DNA of 64,000 nucleotides. Origin: Embiotoca jacksoni (lineage: Eukaryota; Chordata; Actinopteri; Embiotocidae). The translations under genes were made by a program, and so were the position numbers. Under the pieces are notes generated by a model that was not told where the DNA came from, ran no database searches, and was given only the letters and a program-made list of their open reading frames with translations. Below are positions 1 to 11,600 of the stretch, piece by piece; position 1 is the stretch's first letter; the number at the start of each line of letters is the position of its first letter. The DNA lies in NCBI GenBank assembly GCA_022577435.1, contig JAKOON010000013.1, forward strand, positions 5,367,001-5,431,000. The letters are read 5' to 3'.

Positions 1-99
1 AACAAATACTTGCAAGTCATGGGTCATAGGGGGACATTTTCAAAATGTATGCATAGATAAAATAATAAAATATGCATCAGCCAATGTAGCACAAAGATG

Positions 100-100
<1 letters not shown>

Positions 101-155
<55 letters not shown>
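101..155 (+). repeat. (TG)27 microsatellite in hint-type intron
   Basis: Uninterrupted TG dinucleotide run. In the sense strand of the hint-type gene it is a UG tract ending about 75 bases before the exon acceptor at 231. Confidence 0.97.
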
Positions 156-156
<1 letters not shown>

Positions 157-230
157 AGTAATGGCCAACAGCATCTTTTTAAAAAGCTTTTTAAAGCATG
201 ACGCAGTCTAACTCTTCTTTTGTATTTCAG

Positions 231-335
231 TGTGTCGCCTTCCCTGATGCTTCCCCTCAAGCTCCCACCCACATCCTCGTCGTCCCCAAAAAGCCAATTA
301 TTCGTCTGTCAGAAGCTGAGGAAGATGATAGTGCC
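231..335 (+). CDS. hint-type exon: start of HIT domain
   Basis: Acceptor is TTTCAG ending at 230 and donor GTAAGT starts at 336. The 35 codons read from CVAFPDASPQAPTH to the acidic SEAEEDDSA segment, exactly the central HINT strand-helix region. Length divides by three, so the exon is phase 0 at both ends. Confidence 0.9.
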
Positions 336-669
336 GTAAGTATGGTTGTCTGACCTTCTTTGATGGCTTTAATAGAATAAAATACATTTGTCCGCGATGT
401 AGCTAATAACTCTCTGTCAGTGGCCACCAGAGGGAGCCATTTACAGCAACTTTATCTGAACACTTCTTTTGATGCAGCTGATTCAGTTCTCTGTGTCTCT
501 TTAGTTGTTGGGCCACCTGATGATAGTCGCAAAGAACTGTGCAAAAGAGGCGGGCCTGTCTAAAGGCTACAGGATTGTCATCAACGACGGGCCGGAAGGA
601 GGCCAGTCAGTCTACCACATCCACATCCACGTCCTGGGTGGGCGCGCTATGGCGTGGCCCCCCGGCTAA
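231..669 (+). CDS. Histidine triad nucleotide-binding protein (HINT1/HINT2 type), 3' part of gene
   Basis: Two exons (231-335 and 505-669) join in phase 0 to give 89 residues ending in a stop at 667-669. Seen: a VVPKKPI stretch, LLGHLMIVAK, the histidine-triad motif HIHIHVL and the C-terminal WPPG that ends HINT proteins. Known for the family: purine nucleoside phosphoramidate hydrolases, with the middle His of the triad as nucleophile; HINT1 is cytosolic/nuclear and HINT2 mitochondrial. The N-terminal exon(s), about 35-40 residues or more including any targeting peptide, lie left of the window, so the start cannot be judged. PKKPI, the VAK and VIND positions resemble HINT2 slightly more than HINT1, but the N-terminus is needed to decide. 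It converges with cep170. Confidence 0.9.
505..669 (+). CDS. hint-type terminal coding exon with HIT motif
   Basis: Acceptor CTTTAG ends at 504. The exon carries LLGHLMIVAKNCAKEAG, the GGQSVYHIHIHVLGGR catalytic loop and the terminal WPPG, then TAA. The three triad histidines are intact, so the enzyme should be active. Confidence 0.92.
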   Translation: MLGHLMIVAKNCAKEAGLSKGYRIVINDGPEGGQSVYHIHIHVLGGRAMAWPPG

Positions 670-2131
670 CCTTCCAACACGGACCGCTCTGCCATGTCCG
701 TGTCGGTTGTCTGACCGCCTGTACTGTCAAATTTAGACGAAACCAGTTTGTCATGTGAAATACAAGTCAAACAAAGTCTGTAAATTCATCACCGGTCATA
801 AAATGCACTTCAAAGTGAGACTATTGTTTGTGTTGTTTTTTTTTTTTCCTTTTAAGCAGTCTGTCGAATGCTTTTTCAATAGGATGGCTGTTTGAATGTG
901 TTGTCTGTTGTCAGAGCTGTTGGGATTTCAGGCACTGCAGCTCTCTTCCCTTCGGGGTCTTTGGAAAGCATACAATTGAAAGAGAAGTGTCTTGCTGCTA
1001 AAGTTGTGAGGAGAAATCAGATCACTGCAGCTGAAGAGCTGAAACCTGCAACGCTACGTGTGCAGTCAGAGACTCGCAGGAAGTGCTGCTGTAGGCTTTT
1101 CAACAAAATGTGTGCTAGCCAAGTTGTCATGCGGCTTTCACCCTAGTTAAACGGCATAAGATCCCCGGTAATGAGCAAAGAATTAAGTTGATGCTGTTTT
1201 TTTTTTATAATGTTCTCACAGATGCCACGTTAATATTTCATTTATACAGCGGTTCATATTCTTCCTCGTAAAAAGATTCAAAAAGCTGAGCAGGCAAATG
1301 TTACTCACGAGTTCAGACAGCACAAAGGGGAAGCCGAGTCATTTGCATTTTCAGTCGAGACATGATTAATGTTCTCTGGAATAGACGGCTCTACCCACTG
1401 AGGACAGAAATTCAACTATGAATGAACCCACTGTGTTCCTTGTCTTTTCTTTAATACACTTCAGAAATCCAGTATTGAAATAAGCTACTACAGACTCCTC
1501 GTCTCCATCTGTTTTCTGACGGAAAAAAAAACGTTCAATGGAATTTATAAAATGAGACCAATCAGGTTTGTGTTAAAGAACTGAAGAGAAACAAAAGATT
1601 GTTTTTTTTGTTGTTTTTTTTGCACTGTACACATACTTCAGCAGATTCTTATTTTGGAGGAAACTCCATTTCCCCCCCAAAGGCTCTTTCTGTTCCTGAA
1701 AATCCTGCTTCATGAATCTGTTTGTAGCCACAAAGTATTGTTTTCTGTTCGTCCAGTAGAACTCTCACCGGGATGTTGAACTGTTAGTTTTAGCTCGTTT
1801 CTCCTAAATATTCCAATCATCCTCTGATATCTCCAGGCCCAACTCTCCTTCCTATTTCTGCTTGACATGTACAGTCAGTTTAGGAGTTTTTAAATCTATT
1901 TGAAATCCGTGTTACGAGGTGCTTGTTGCGTTTAGGTGTGAATAATATGTTAACCAAAGGAGGGTCACTCTTCAGTTTTTTTTATTTTTTATTATTCCTT
2001 TAATATAGAAGTCTCTTGATAACTAAAGAAATCTTAATTTGTGATGTTATATGTATTCAAAAAGTGAATTAAATTAAGTCGATTTTTGTTGACATTCAAA
2101 TGAAAATGGAGACCCAATTTAATGGCTCTGT
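670..2131 (+). other. 3' flank/3' UTR of hint-type gene and intergenic DNA
   Basis: No coding potential was seen. The region should contain the hint-type 3' UTR, but I found no convincing AATAAA close to the stop. An ATTAAA is at about 2068 and plus-strand AATAAA copies lie near 2216-2225, which would make a long UTR overlapping the cep170 3' end. Confidence 0.5.
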
Positions 2132-2137
2132 TTTATT
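2132..2137 (-). promoter_or_regulatory. cep170: candidate polyadenylation signal of cep170
   Basis: TTTATT on the plus strand reads AATAAA on the minus strand, downstream of the cep170 stop at 4536. It would give a 2.4 kb 3' UTR. Other TTTATT hexamers occur in the same AT-rich stretch, so the actual site is uncertain. Confidence 0.4.
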
Positions 2138-4535
2138 AACAATAAGAACCAATGCAGATAGTTGGACAAATATAAAATGCATAAAACATCCACATAATAT
2201 TAAAACAAAAAACAAAATAAATAAAATGGTGTTTTTTTCTTTACAAAAATAACAAAAACGGAAAATACAAAGAACACTGATCAGATGACACATGTAGAAT
2301 TTTTAAAAATAAACATGTACCTAGCATTCACAGTCCCCTAATTTCTTTTTTTTCTGATAAAAAGGGTGAGAAATAATAAAATAAAACGGGTAACAAAGTT
2401 CGAGGCTTTGTTTGTACAGACAGAATAGTTCCAGAGAGGCAAGGCAGTCACTTCTGATATCAGGCAACGTGATATCACTCATCTGATGCAGCCCGTCACT
2501 GCTTCTTCACTACGTCTGCATGGAAAAACACCACAATCTGATGTGCAAAATAAGAGAAATCTTTTTTTTTAGATGACTACATCTTTTTTCTTCTTTTTAA
2601 TCAATGCCTTTCTATCGTCGAAATGGGCACTTGGAGGCATTGAAAATAACATTGTACAGTACAGAAGAAAATGAACATGTATTCTGGTACCTAAATTCAC
2701 TATTGTAGGAGTATCTAAGTGCTAATACACTGCCTTTAAGTCATCTTACTCTAGAACACAGACTATAAGCCGAAGAGAGGTTCAGAAAACGGTTAGTCCC
2801 CCAGAAAGTAACTACGAAAGCAGCAAAGTCGATGAGAACGAGGTTAATTATACCGTCTGCAGTTCTACAGTATCAGTATGCTGGAACTTCCCCTCTTGAT
2901 AGAAATAGAACAATGAGCCTTCTGTATATACACCGATATGAAGCCGCATAACTTTTTCAAAGATGTGATCATTTCAAGTCCGTTTGGAACCGCTAAAGGC
3001 CGTCTAGTGAGCCGCCCGTCTTCTTGCTGACACAGCATGAATTTCAGCAGCTGCTTCGTGTCCTGGTTTTGTGTGTACTCACATTGGTTGGAAACAAAGA
3101 CATTCTAATCATTTCAAAAACAAAAAAAGTACATTACCAGTATCTAAATATTATAAAATGTTGAGTTAAAAGTTATTTTCTTTGCTCATTGTTGACACTT
3201 GAAAAAGAAGTCACAACTGTGTGACTGACAAAAGTAGAAAAAAAGCCAATTGGAAATCAGAAGACACTTGAGTGGACGTACTGGAGGAAAAAACAGAGAA
3301 TACATATCCTCTCAGGCTTTATCACACGGGCCAAAAAAGATCTGTCAACAGCAAGGAGTAAAGTTGTATTTCATTAGAATAAATAAGCTTCTTGAATCTT
3401 TGATGTGCTGACAGAAAGCGGCTTTTGACATTCAGAGAAATGAGTGAACTGCAGAGGAAGGTGACACTAAGATGAACTGCAAGATCAGCTTTTTGCACAT
3501 TTGCACATTTCAACATGGACCCACGGGTTGAAAATGATCAAAAAACATGTTAGCTTTGGTAAGTGAGAATTATCATTGGTTTCCTGGAGGCTGATGCAGT
3601 TGAGTAAAACTTCGATTAGCAAGCTTGACACCTCGCGGCTCTGTCCTAAACATGCTACTGCTGTCACAACAAACTGTGTTTCCAGCTGCTGGGAGAGAAA
3701 AGGGAGAGAAAACGTAACAGGTGGAGAGGAGACAGGTGAGCTTTAGAGATTAGGAGGCACTACAAATCATTTGAAGAGATGGTTCGATGGACGGTTAAAA
3801 TTCTGAAATATATAAAACATCTGCAGTCCTGTTTGATTTGTGAAATAATTCCTGGCATAAAGCATGTCCATTCATGACTGCATGGTTTGTCAGGGCGGTT
3901 ACTTAAGGCTGCTGAAATATCCTTCGCACTGAACTAGAGCTAATAAATTATTGCAGTGCGTTATATTTCATTATAGTGTAAATATTTTGCGAGTGTTACT
4001 TTACAATGCATTCTGTTTGTTTGAATGTATTAAAGTCTTAAAAGTGGTCTTGAGTGTTATTGGAGGAGACGGGGGAGTTTGGCTGCTACTACTGAGGATG
4101 TGTTTTAAGGCATGTCCTTAGTGTAGGAAGGGTCCAGACACATGGAGAAGGCAAGAGGACTGGATGAGACGGTACAACCACAGAGATCTGTCCACTGAGA
4201 GAGCAGCCGGGGACGTCGGGTCGCCCAGTAAAAACAAAGAGTTTGAAGTTGAAATGTTAATCGTCTACTCAAATCATTCATGGGTCAGTTTCTGTTCGAG
4301 GGTTATGTCCATGATGCATCAGTTGGAGTTTAGCGAGCGGCGTCTAAAAGGTCAGTTGAAGCACCTTATTTCCACCTTTTGCTACCTTTTATATCATAAC
4401 CAGAATCGGAGAGTGGTATCGTCAGCAGAATGGCTACTGTTCTGTAAAAAAAAACAGTTTTAATCTTTCTACACCTGCACTCCAATCTAGACGTGCATTT
4501 ATTCACATACACTCCATCGCGGGGAGACTTCCTGT
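2138..4535 (-). other. cep170: probable 3' UTR of cep170
   Basis: AT-rich non-coding sequence directly after the CEP170 stop codon, with no splice-site-bounded reading frame. Human CEP170 also has a long 3' UTR. Extent is inferred from the candidate poly(A) signal only. Confidence 0.5.
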
Positions 4536-4867
4536 TCACTTCTGTGCGATGGCCTCCTCTCCGCTCGGCCGCATGCGGCTGAAGGGCAGCCCTCCGACCC
4601 CCGTTAGGCTCAAACCCACGCTGGTGTCTCGTGCTTTATCCTCGGTGCTGGCGGAGGAAGTCTGACCCCTGGCGGAGGCTGCCGGACCTCCGGGCCCGGG
4701 GAGGATCTCCGGCAGCGACTCTTTGACTGGGGGTGCAGACCCGGGGCTGGTGGCGGAGGGAGAAGTTGTTTTGGCGGTTTGGGGCTTGGTTGGGGTGATG
4801 GGGCTGGTCAGGCCGAGGCTGGCTAAGGCGTCCAGAGTCCCATCTGGGTCTACCATGACGTTGATCA
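4536..4867 (-). CDS. cep170: cep170 exon 20 (terminal)
   Basis: Residues ~1470-1579. Acceptor TTTCAG precedes TGATCAAC; the exon opens with VINVMVDPDGTLDALASLGL, matching the human INAMIDPDGTLEAL segment, then a Ser/Pro/Thr-rich tail ending EEAIAQK and TGA at 4538-4536. The tail is poorly conserved, as in other vertebrates. Confidence 0.93.
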
Positions 4868-7800
4868 CTGAAACAAACGCAGAGAATCGAGGGGTGGGAG
4901 GGTTAGTGTAAAAGTCAGTGTATGACCTTATAAACCTCGTATTGGGATCTTGTTTTGTATTAAAGGCCACATGAAGCGTTAAACTCTAAATAATACCTTT
5001 GACTGTTGCTCATTTCTTTGTGAATATTCCATCGTTGAGAAATGGTTCAGATTTTAAGACAATTCAGTGATAGCTCCCAAGCTCGTGTAAAGCACTTCCA
5101 CTTTCCTCTGACCTACATTTCAATGTCTATCACATATCGTGGATTAAAGATGTAGCAGTGCTGAGCATCTAAATACAAATCACTCAGCTCTAGGCAGATT
5201 TTGTGCCTAATTTGCTTCTCTTTTTTAATGCTCACGCACTCCTCAAACATTTCAAAAATAAACTAATGATGCATCCAAATGTCTACAGTTGTAAGCAAGT
5301 TCGTGTTTGTAATTAGGTCAGAGGGTTTTTCTACTTTACCTTGTAGCTGCTTCTCGACTCTCTTCAGCTCGAGCAGAATTGAAGAGATTTCCTGCAGAGA
5401 GGAAGGTAAATAACAACAAAACTATGAGCTCCCAATAATAGTGGAATTTTTTTTGTCATCAAATAATATTCAGACAGAAGGGTTTCTGTACCTTGTTGGA
5501 GGTTTTTAGGAGTGGTATGTCACTCTCAGATTTAAGTTTGTTCTCAATTTCATCCCAATTCCTCTCCTTATCCTTAAACAAAATCCTGGAAAAACAAAAC
5601 AAAACAGGAAACATTTGTATTCACGGAACATTTTTCTACACAAAGCCACACAATGAGGGATAGATATACTGTAAATGCACAGCTACATACTAATGGAAGG
5701 TTATAATATCACAAAGTTAAATCACCTGATTTTCCCGGCGGTCCTGTCGACAGAGTTCCTGATCTTAGTGGAGAGCTGAGAAACTGAGTGGAGCAGCAAG
5801 CTGTCCAACACCGCCTGAATACACACAGGAGAAGAAATGAAACTGAAACAAATGGCAGCCTGAAGTTGATCGCAGATGTTCTCGTTGCATGTAGATTTGA
5901 TTCCACACCCTCCGGTTTGCCGCTCACCTCCTCTCTGTTCCAGGTGCGTCTCCTCAAAGCTCGGGGCTCCATGCTGTCAGGAGCGCGGGGGCGGAGCTCC
6001 ACTGGTTTACCGTTGATCTCTGGTGCCTTATTGGTGGAAATCACAGGTGGGATCTTCCGGAAATTGAGGCTCTCATCGAACACCCGATCCACCAACTGGG
6101 CAAAGACGAGAAGAGATGTAGAAGAGGGAAATTAAATAAAAATAATTCTCACCGGTGTTATTCTAAGTTTGATTAATATTGTTAGGTAAAGATGTGAGCA
6201 TTTGTGAGTAATGAAAGCATCACGACATTGTCAAAGAGCTAAGCAGCAAAAGAAAGTCCGATTTTAATCCATTAGTACTAAAATCAATATATGTTGCATA
6301 AGAATGAACAAATAAAGCAATATAAGTGCAGCAGAAGGGAGTGTTAGAAATGAATACCTCTCACAGCAGATGAAAGCTATGAAGCAGCAGAGAGGCAGCC
6401 ATTTTTTTCCCAAGCAACACAGGAGGAATGTCAAAGTTGGCGATGGAAGCACACGCAGAAATAGCGATGATAGAAGAAGAAAATCGGGCACCTTTTTCAT
6501 GCTCTCCTGAATGTCCGGCTGCGTGGGACGTGCAGGGCCTACCTCTTCCCGGGTGTCGATGGCCGATCCCGGGGTGGTGGCGGCGGTGCTGACGGTGGTG
6601 CTGGGCGCTGTGCCGGATGAGCTGACGGAGTCGATCTCACCGGCCACGTCGTGGATCTCGCGGGCCAGGATGGCCAAGTCCTTAGCCAGGTCCTGGCTGA
6701 TCCTGCGCACACAGGGGAATAACCTGTTAACCATCAGACAGGGTTCTTTAGGACTCAGGGTAGAAATGAAAACATGCAAAATACACACACAACAACCTGG
6801 AGCTGCATACACGTCAAGATAAAAACTTAGCCATCAAGGACAGCTTGTATTACACACTGCATTCCAACGTCATAGTAAAACTTGATATGGGTAATGAAAG
6901 ATGAGATTCCATTATTGATTTGTATCAGAGTAGATCAATACCTGGCTATCTCCTCGCTGTGTGCGGTCCAGTCCCTGATGTACTCCTCTTGCTCTTTCAT
7001 GCGGTGTTTGATCCCCACTCCGCCCGGACCCGTCGCCACGCCGGGCCCTGCGCTCGTGGTGGTGGCGCTGAGTCTTGAGTTGCGGTGTGGGACGAGGTGG
7101 TGCGGCCGCACGTGAGAGCGCCCTCCGTGCTTCGGAGAATTCCGGTTGGAGCCAAACTCTTCCTCTGAGGTGGAGCCGTACTCCGGCGGCAGACGTCTCC
7201 ACCTGCTGCTGCTGGACACTGTGATGGGAATGGAATAAGAATACCATCTTTTAGTCAATATTACCGCACCTGATTCTATTACAGCATCTGCTAATTAATG
7301 TATGAGCTTGTGAACATGAGAGGCTTTGTTTTCTTACTGAAGCAGCCCCAGCCAATCCTGCTTTGATCTGACGAAATCAAAATGTTGCAAACAGAAGTAG
7401 TAAATGTGTATTTTAGGCAACAGATCACAGAGGAAGGGACTCTTTTTGTTTGCGGACAAAAGTAATGACGATAAAGAGTTTTAAATAGCATGTTATTCTC
7501 TGCAATGTAGAGAGTATGTCCTTGATCTTTCTTCTTCAGTTGAAATGAAAATGGGAGGCAAAGCATTTCATTTTCTTTGTTTGTTTAGTTGGTTATGGAT
7601 AGCTGCGGGGATGTATGGCAATAATAAAACCACACACACAAAAACAAAAGGGAAACAGCAGCAGCAAAGAAACTCTACTTGAGTGTGTCTCTAAGCAGAG
7701 CTTGGCCCAAGCAGCCAACAAAAGCAACCAACAAAGTTGAACAAAATCTTAATAGAGCCATGATACTGAATGTTAAGCTGCTTCAAAATGGTCACACAGC

Positions 7801-8632
7801 AGCTGCATTAGTGTAGCTGTACCATGATGAGACAACATCTTGCTCTATCAGTCTCTTCAGGGTAAAATGGGACAGAGTGGACGTGTCTTGACTAAATGTC
7901 TCCACAAGGTGGGGCACTGCTGCAAAGTCATTTGCTTACAGGGCCTGAGATTCAATGCAAAATGTTTAGAGAGAAGTAAGAGTGTGAGTAGAGCATTTGG
8001 GTCATCATCACAGCATTACTCGATGGATTTAAGGGAGGAGGTAACAGTGCAACATATGCTAGAGCTGGGTCAGCTTTACTCACTGGCATTTTGCTATGTG
8101 ATGTGCCAACACCAAAGACTACATTTAAAAGAATTCTACATCTGGCAGAGTATTTCAAAGAAAATTGGAATTTCACTGCATATAATCCGAGTGATCTTCA
8201 AAGAGGACTTTAAATCAAATTGATAGAAACATACTTTAAGTTTGTTTTCTGGTGATTTCTTAAAGTATGATTCACCGTTTTATATGATAGATCTGTCATT
8301 TTGAAATAATTAACTAACATTATTAAATTACTTTTCATTTGACGAGCTTGGTTGCAGGTTCTATTGCTGTGACCCAGGTCTGACACATACACACACTACA
8401 CACACTACACACACACTCTAGGCTCTAGTACAGTACCCATCAGCTCTTCCTCTGCATCAGCACCAGAAGGTTCGGGCTGAGAGCTCTCTGGACGATGGAA
8501 ACCAATTCAAAAGTTCATCACAACACGGTGGGAATGTTTACAGACAAATGTTTACACACTGACACACAATGAAGAATGCAATGGTGTAGACAATCCTTAA
8601 ACCACATTATGTTTTGTAAAGAAAGACCTTTA

Positions 8633-8667
<35 letters not shown>

Positions 8668-11600
8668 CATATTTTCTTTTAGAATTCGTATTTTTTTCCT
8701 GAAAACATCCGAAAAGAGCAGAAATCAGACATGCCGTTGCTGCGCTCACCTGTGGGCGAGCAGTATCCAGATGTGGTCTTAGTCTTGGTCTCATTCAGTT
8801 TGGACACGCTGTTGGCCCGCATCCTCGGTGTCAGCCTGTTCTCTGTGGGTATCGATGAGCGCAAGCCCAGACGCAGAGCAGTCTCAGCTGACAGGCGGGG
8901 TGAAGAGGTGGAGCTTCGGGTCATCGTGCACTCTGAGTCACTACGGGCCGAGATGGAGCCCACACGGTTCCTTCGTGGCTGAGCCAGCAGGTCAAGGCGG
9001 GACAGTCCCTTACGACCGCTCGGCGGCTTCGAGGTGGAGCTGGTGGTGGACACCTCGGAGGCCACGGAAACTCTGTCAGCATCGGCTAGATCCGTATCGG
9101 ATGTGTCCCCCAGCCGGGCACGGCGGAGAAGGGAGGCTCTCGTGGGCCGCGGCTGAGGCAGAGCGGCCTGCTTGTTCAGGGAGGAAGCTGTGGCTGCCTG
9201 CAGAGTGCGGCTGGTTTTGGAGGAACCACCGGTGGAGCTTTTAGCAGACCGGACGTCATCTGAGCCTCGTCCATGTGCCGAGTACCCCAGAGGTCCAGAG
9301 TAGGTCTCCTGGTCTGAGGAGAGGATGTCGGAGATGGGGAAGGAGGAGGTCTGGTCGTCATCAGTGAGATCCAGGGAAGGCTGGCGTGTTTTGGAGGAGG
9401 CAGAGGACGGCTGAACAGAGCGGCGTGCTTCAGACCGGGTCGTTGTTTCGACTGTCCTGGTCCTGGTCTTCCTCTCCAAGCGTTCACGAGCACTGGCGTT
9501 TGTGGTGCTGGTCTTGGAAGCTGTGCTTATGTTGCTCTTCTCCCGGTGCATGCTGCTAAAAGACCTTCGTTTTTGTCCTCCACTAGCTCCCGCTTTCCTC
9601 TCCGCCTCTCCGGCCACATGACTAGCCGTGCTGGCCGTGTCCACATCTGACTCGGGAGAGATGGAGTCGGTCCGAGAGGTCATGCCCATCTTACTACTTT
9701 TCTGGTCTAGTTTGTTTTCATCTCTTAGTTTGGCCTCCAGGAATGCCATGACAGCTTCAGTGTCCTTCAGCAGCGTCGCAGTATCCATGCTGCCCACAGA
9801 GTCACTGCGTTCGCGCCCACTGCCGCCTCTGTTGATGCGTGGGATGAGCTCTGCGGGGACATTAGCACTGGGCTTCTCGATAGTGAAGCTGCCCTGGCGG
9901 ACTAGAGGCTTCCCAGACTTCTCTTCTCCTTCTCCTCCTTCTCCTCCTTCTTTCCTCTCCTCTGACCTCTTCCTCCGCTCGGTGCTACCGGAGGTCCGCA
10001 GAGGAGCCTTGGATGGAGAGGAGGTGGAGCTTTGTTTACGTTTACTGGGCATCTCACCGTCCTTCATGGGAGTCGGGGACTCCCCGTCTCCCTTGTTCTC
10101 TTTCTCCTGTGGCTCAGTGTCCTGTTTTTCCCCTATCTCTGACCTCAGTGCTTTGGTAGTGGATTTAGCTCGGGGGTCATCCACAGGGAGCTGGGGGAGG
10201 GTCCTGCGCTTACGGTCGCTCAGACTGGAGGAGGATTCGCCTCTGCTGAGGGATGCACCTGACTCAAAGGCATCCGTTCCTAGAGAACAGAGATCAAACC
10301 AACTTAGCTTGCGATTCAAATTTTTTTTTAACATAATTAAAAGAAAAGTCAAGACGTTCAAGTACTGCTTTATATAGCGTTTTTTTTTTTTTTTTTTAAA
10401 GGGAAAATGTATTTAAAAACCATAGTGAATTTAGACCTATTCCTCTCTGAGAGTCATGTGAATACGTACCTCTCTCTTTGAGAAGGAAGGCTGCTGTCTC
10501 TGCTCCTGAGCCCTCTGGGTCTGTCCTGGTGTGATTGGCAGCTAGACTGGCCCACTGAGAAACCCAGCTCGAGTCACCAGGAAGAGCCTGAGGCGACACC
10601 GGAGTGAAGAGCAGCAACCAAGGAGGAAACAGGATTGAGAAAACTGTGGTTAAGTCATATCTTGGTGGCACAAAACACACAAAGCAGATCATGAGAATTT
10701 GTTTATCTGAGTGTAAGACATGATCAGAGAGATGATTTAGACTGTGGGGATGAGGGGGTGACAATGCCCTGTATTTGTATTTTACTTAACAATCTAAATA
10801 AAGCTGATACAGAGGCTGCACGTATCCTGCTCCTATTTAGTTACACGTAAATAAATCACCCAGATTGAAAAACATTGTTTTCTTACAAGAATGATTATAA
10901 ATATATACATATATAAATATTATATATCTCAATATCATAAAAGATATAGAGACCTAACAAAAAGGCTGTCAGTGCTCACACACACTGTCCCCTCCCTGTT
11001 TGAAATTGCCTGCAGTGCTGAGCATGACGCTCCTCATCTTAGTATGATCTAGGTCACTCTCTGGGAGAACTGGCCTACTCCCATGAACAGGCAAGGGAAG
11101 TAAAGTGGTCAAGCTGAGGGAGTGGCTGTGACTCACGTTATGAAATTCAGCAATGAATCTTATTCTACTTCTTTCATACTAAACTTGACTGAGAGGCCTA
11201 ATGAAACACAGGAGTTCATGGAATTTTCTAAATCAAAACGAAATGAAAGAATAAGTCTCCTTGCGTATTATCAGTATTGTAGAAATGGACACTGAAGTAT
11301 ACATGGACATATGAGGTAGAAAAAGAAAGAAATATAACAAGGGACGACTTTAAATTTGGGGGGAAAAAAGTGGAGATAAAAACAAAAACAAGTAAAAAAA
11401 TATAAAGACAACTAAGTCATTAAAGTCCAGTTTTCTACCTCTTTCCCAGTCTCTCCCACCTCCTTTCCTTTTCCTTCTCCTTTCAGGTCTGACAGAACAG
11501 AGGGGTCCGTGTTCTGCTGCACACCAAACACCTAGAAAATATGGGAAAAAGCAAGAGAGAACAGAAACAGACAATTGACATTGTGCTCAACTACAATTTG

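Noticed and set aside
9628..10377. 249-codon plus-strand open frame
   Set aside because: It lies antisense to the large cep170 exon, whose translation matches CEP170 throughout. The frame is a by-product of serine-rich codon use.
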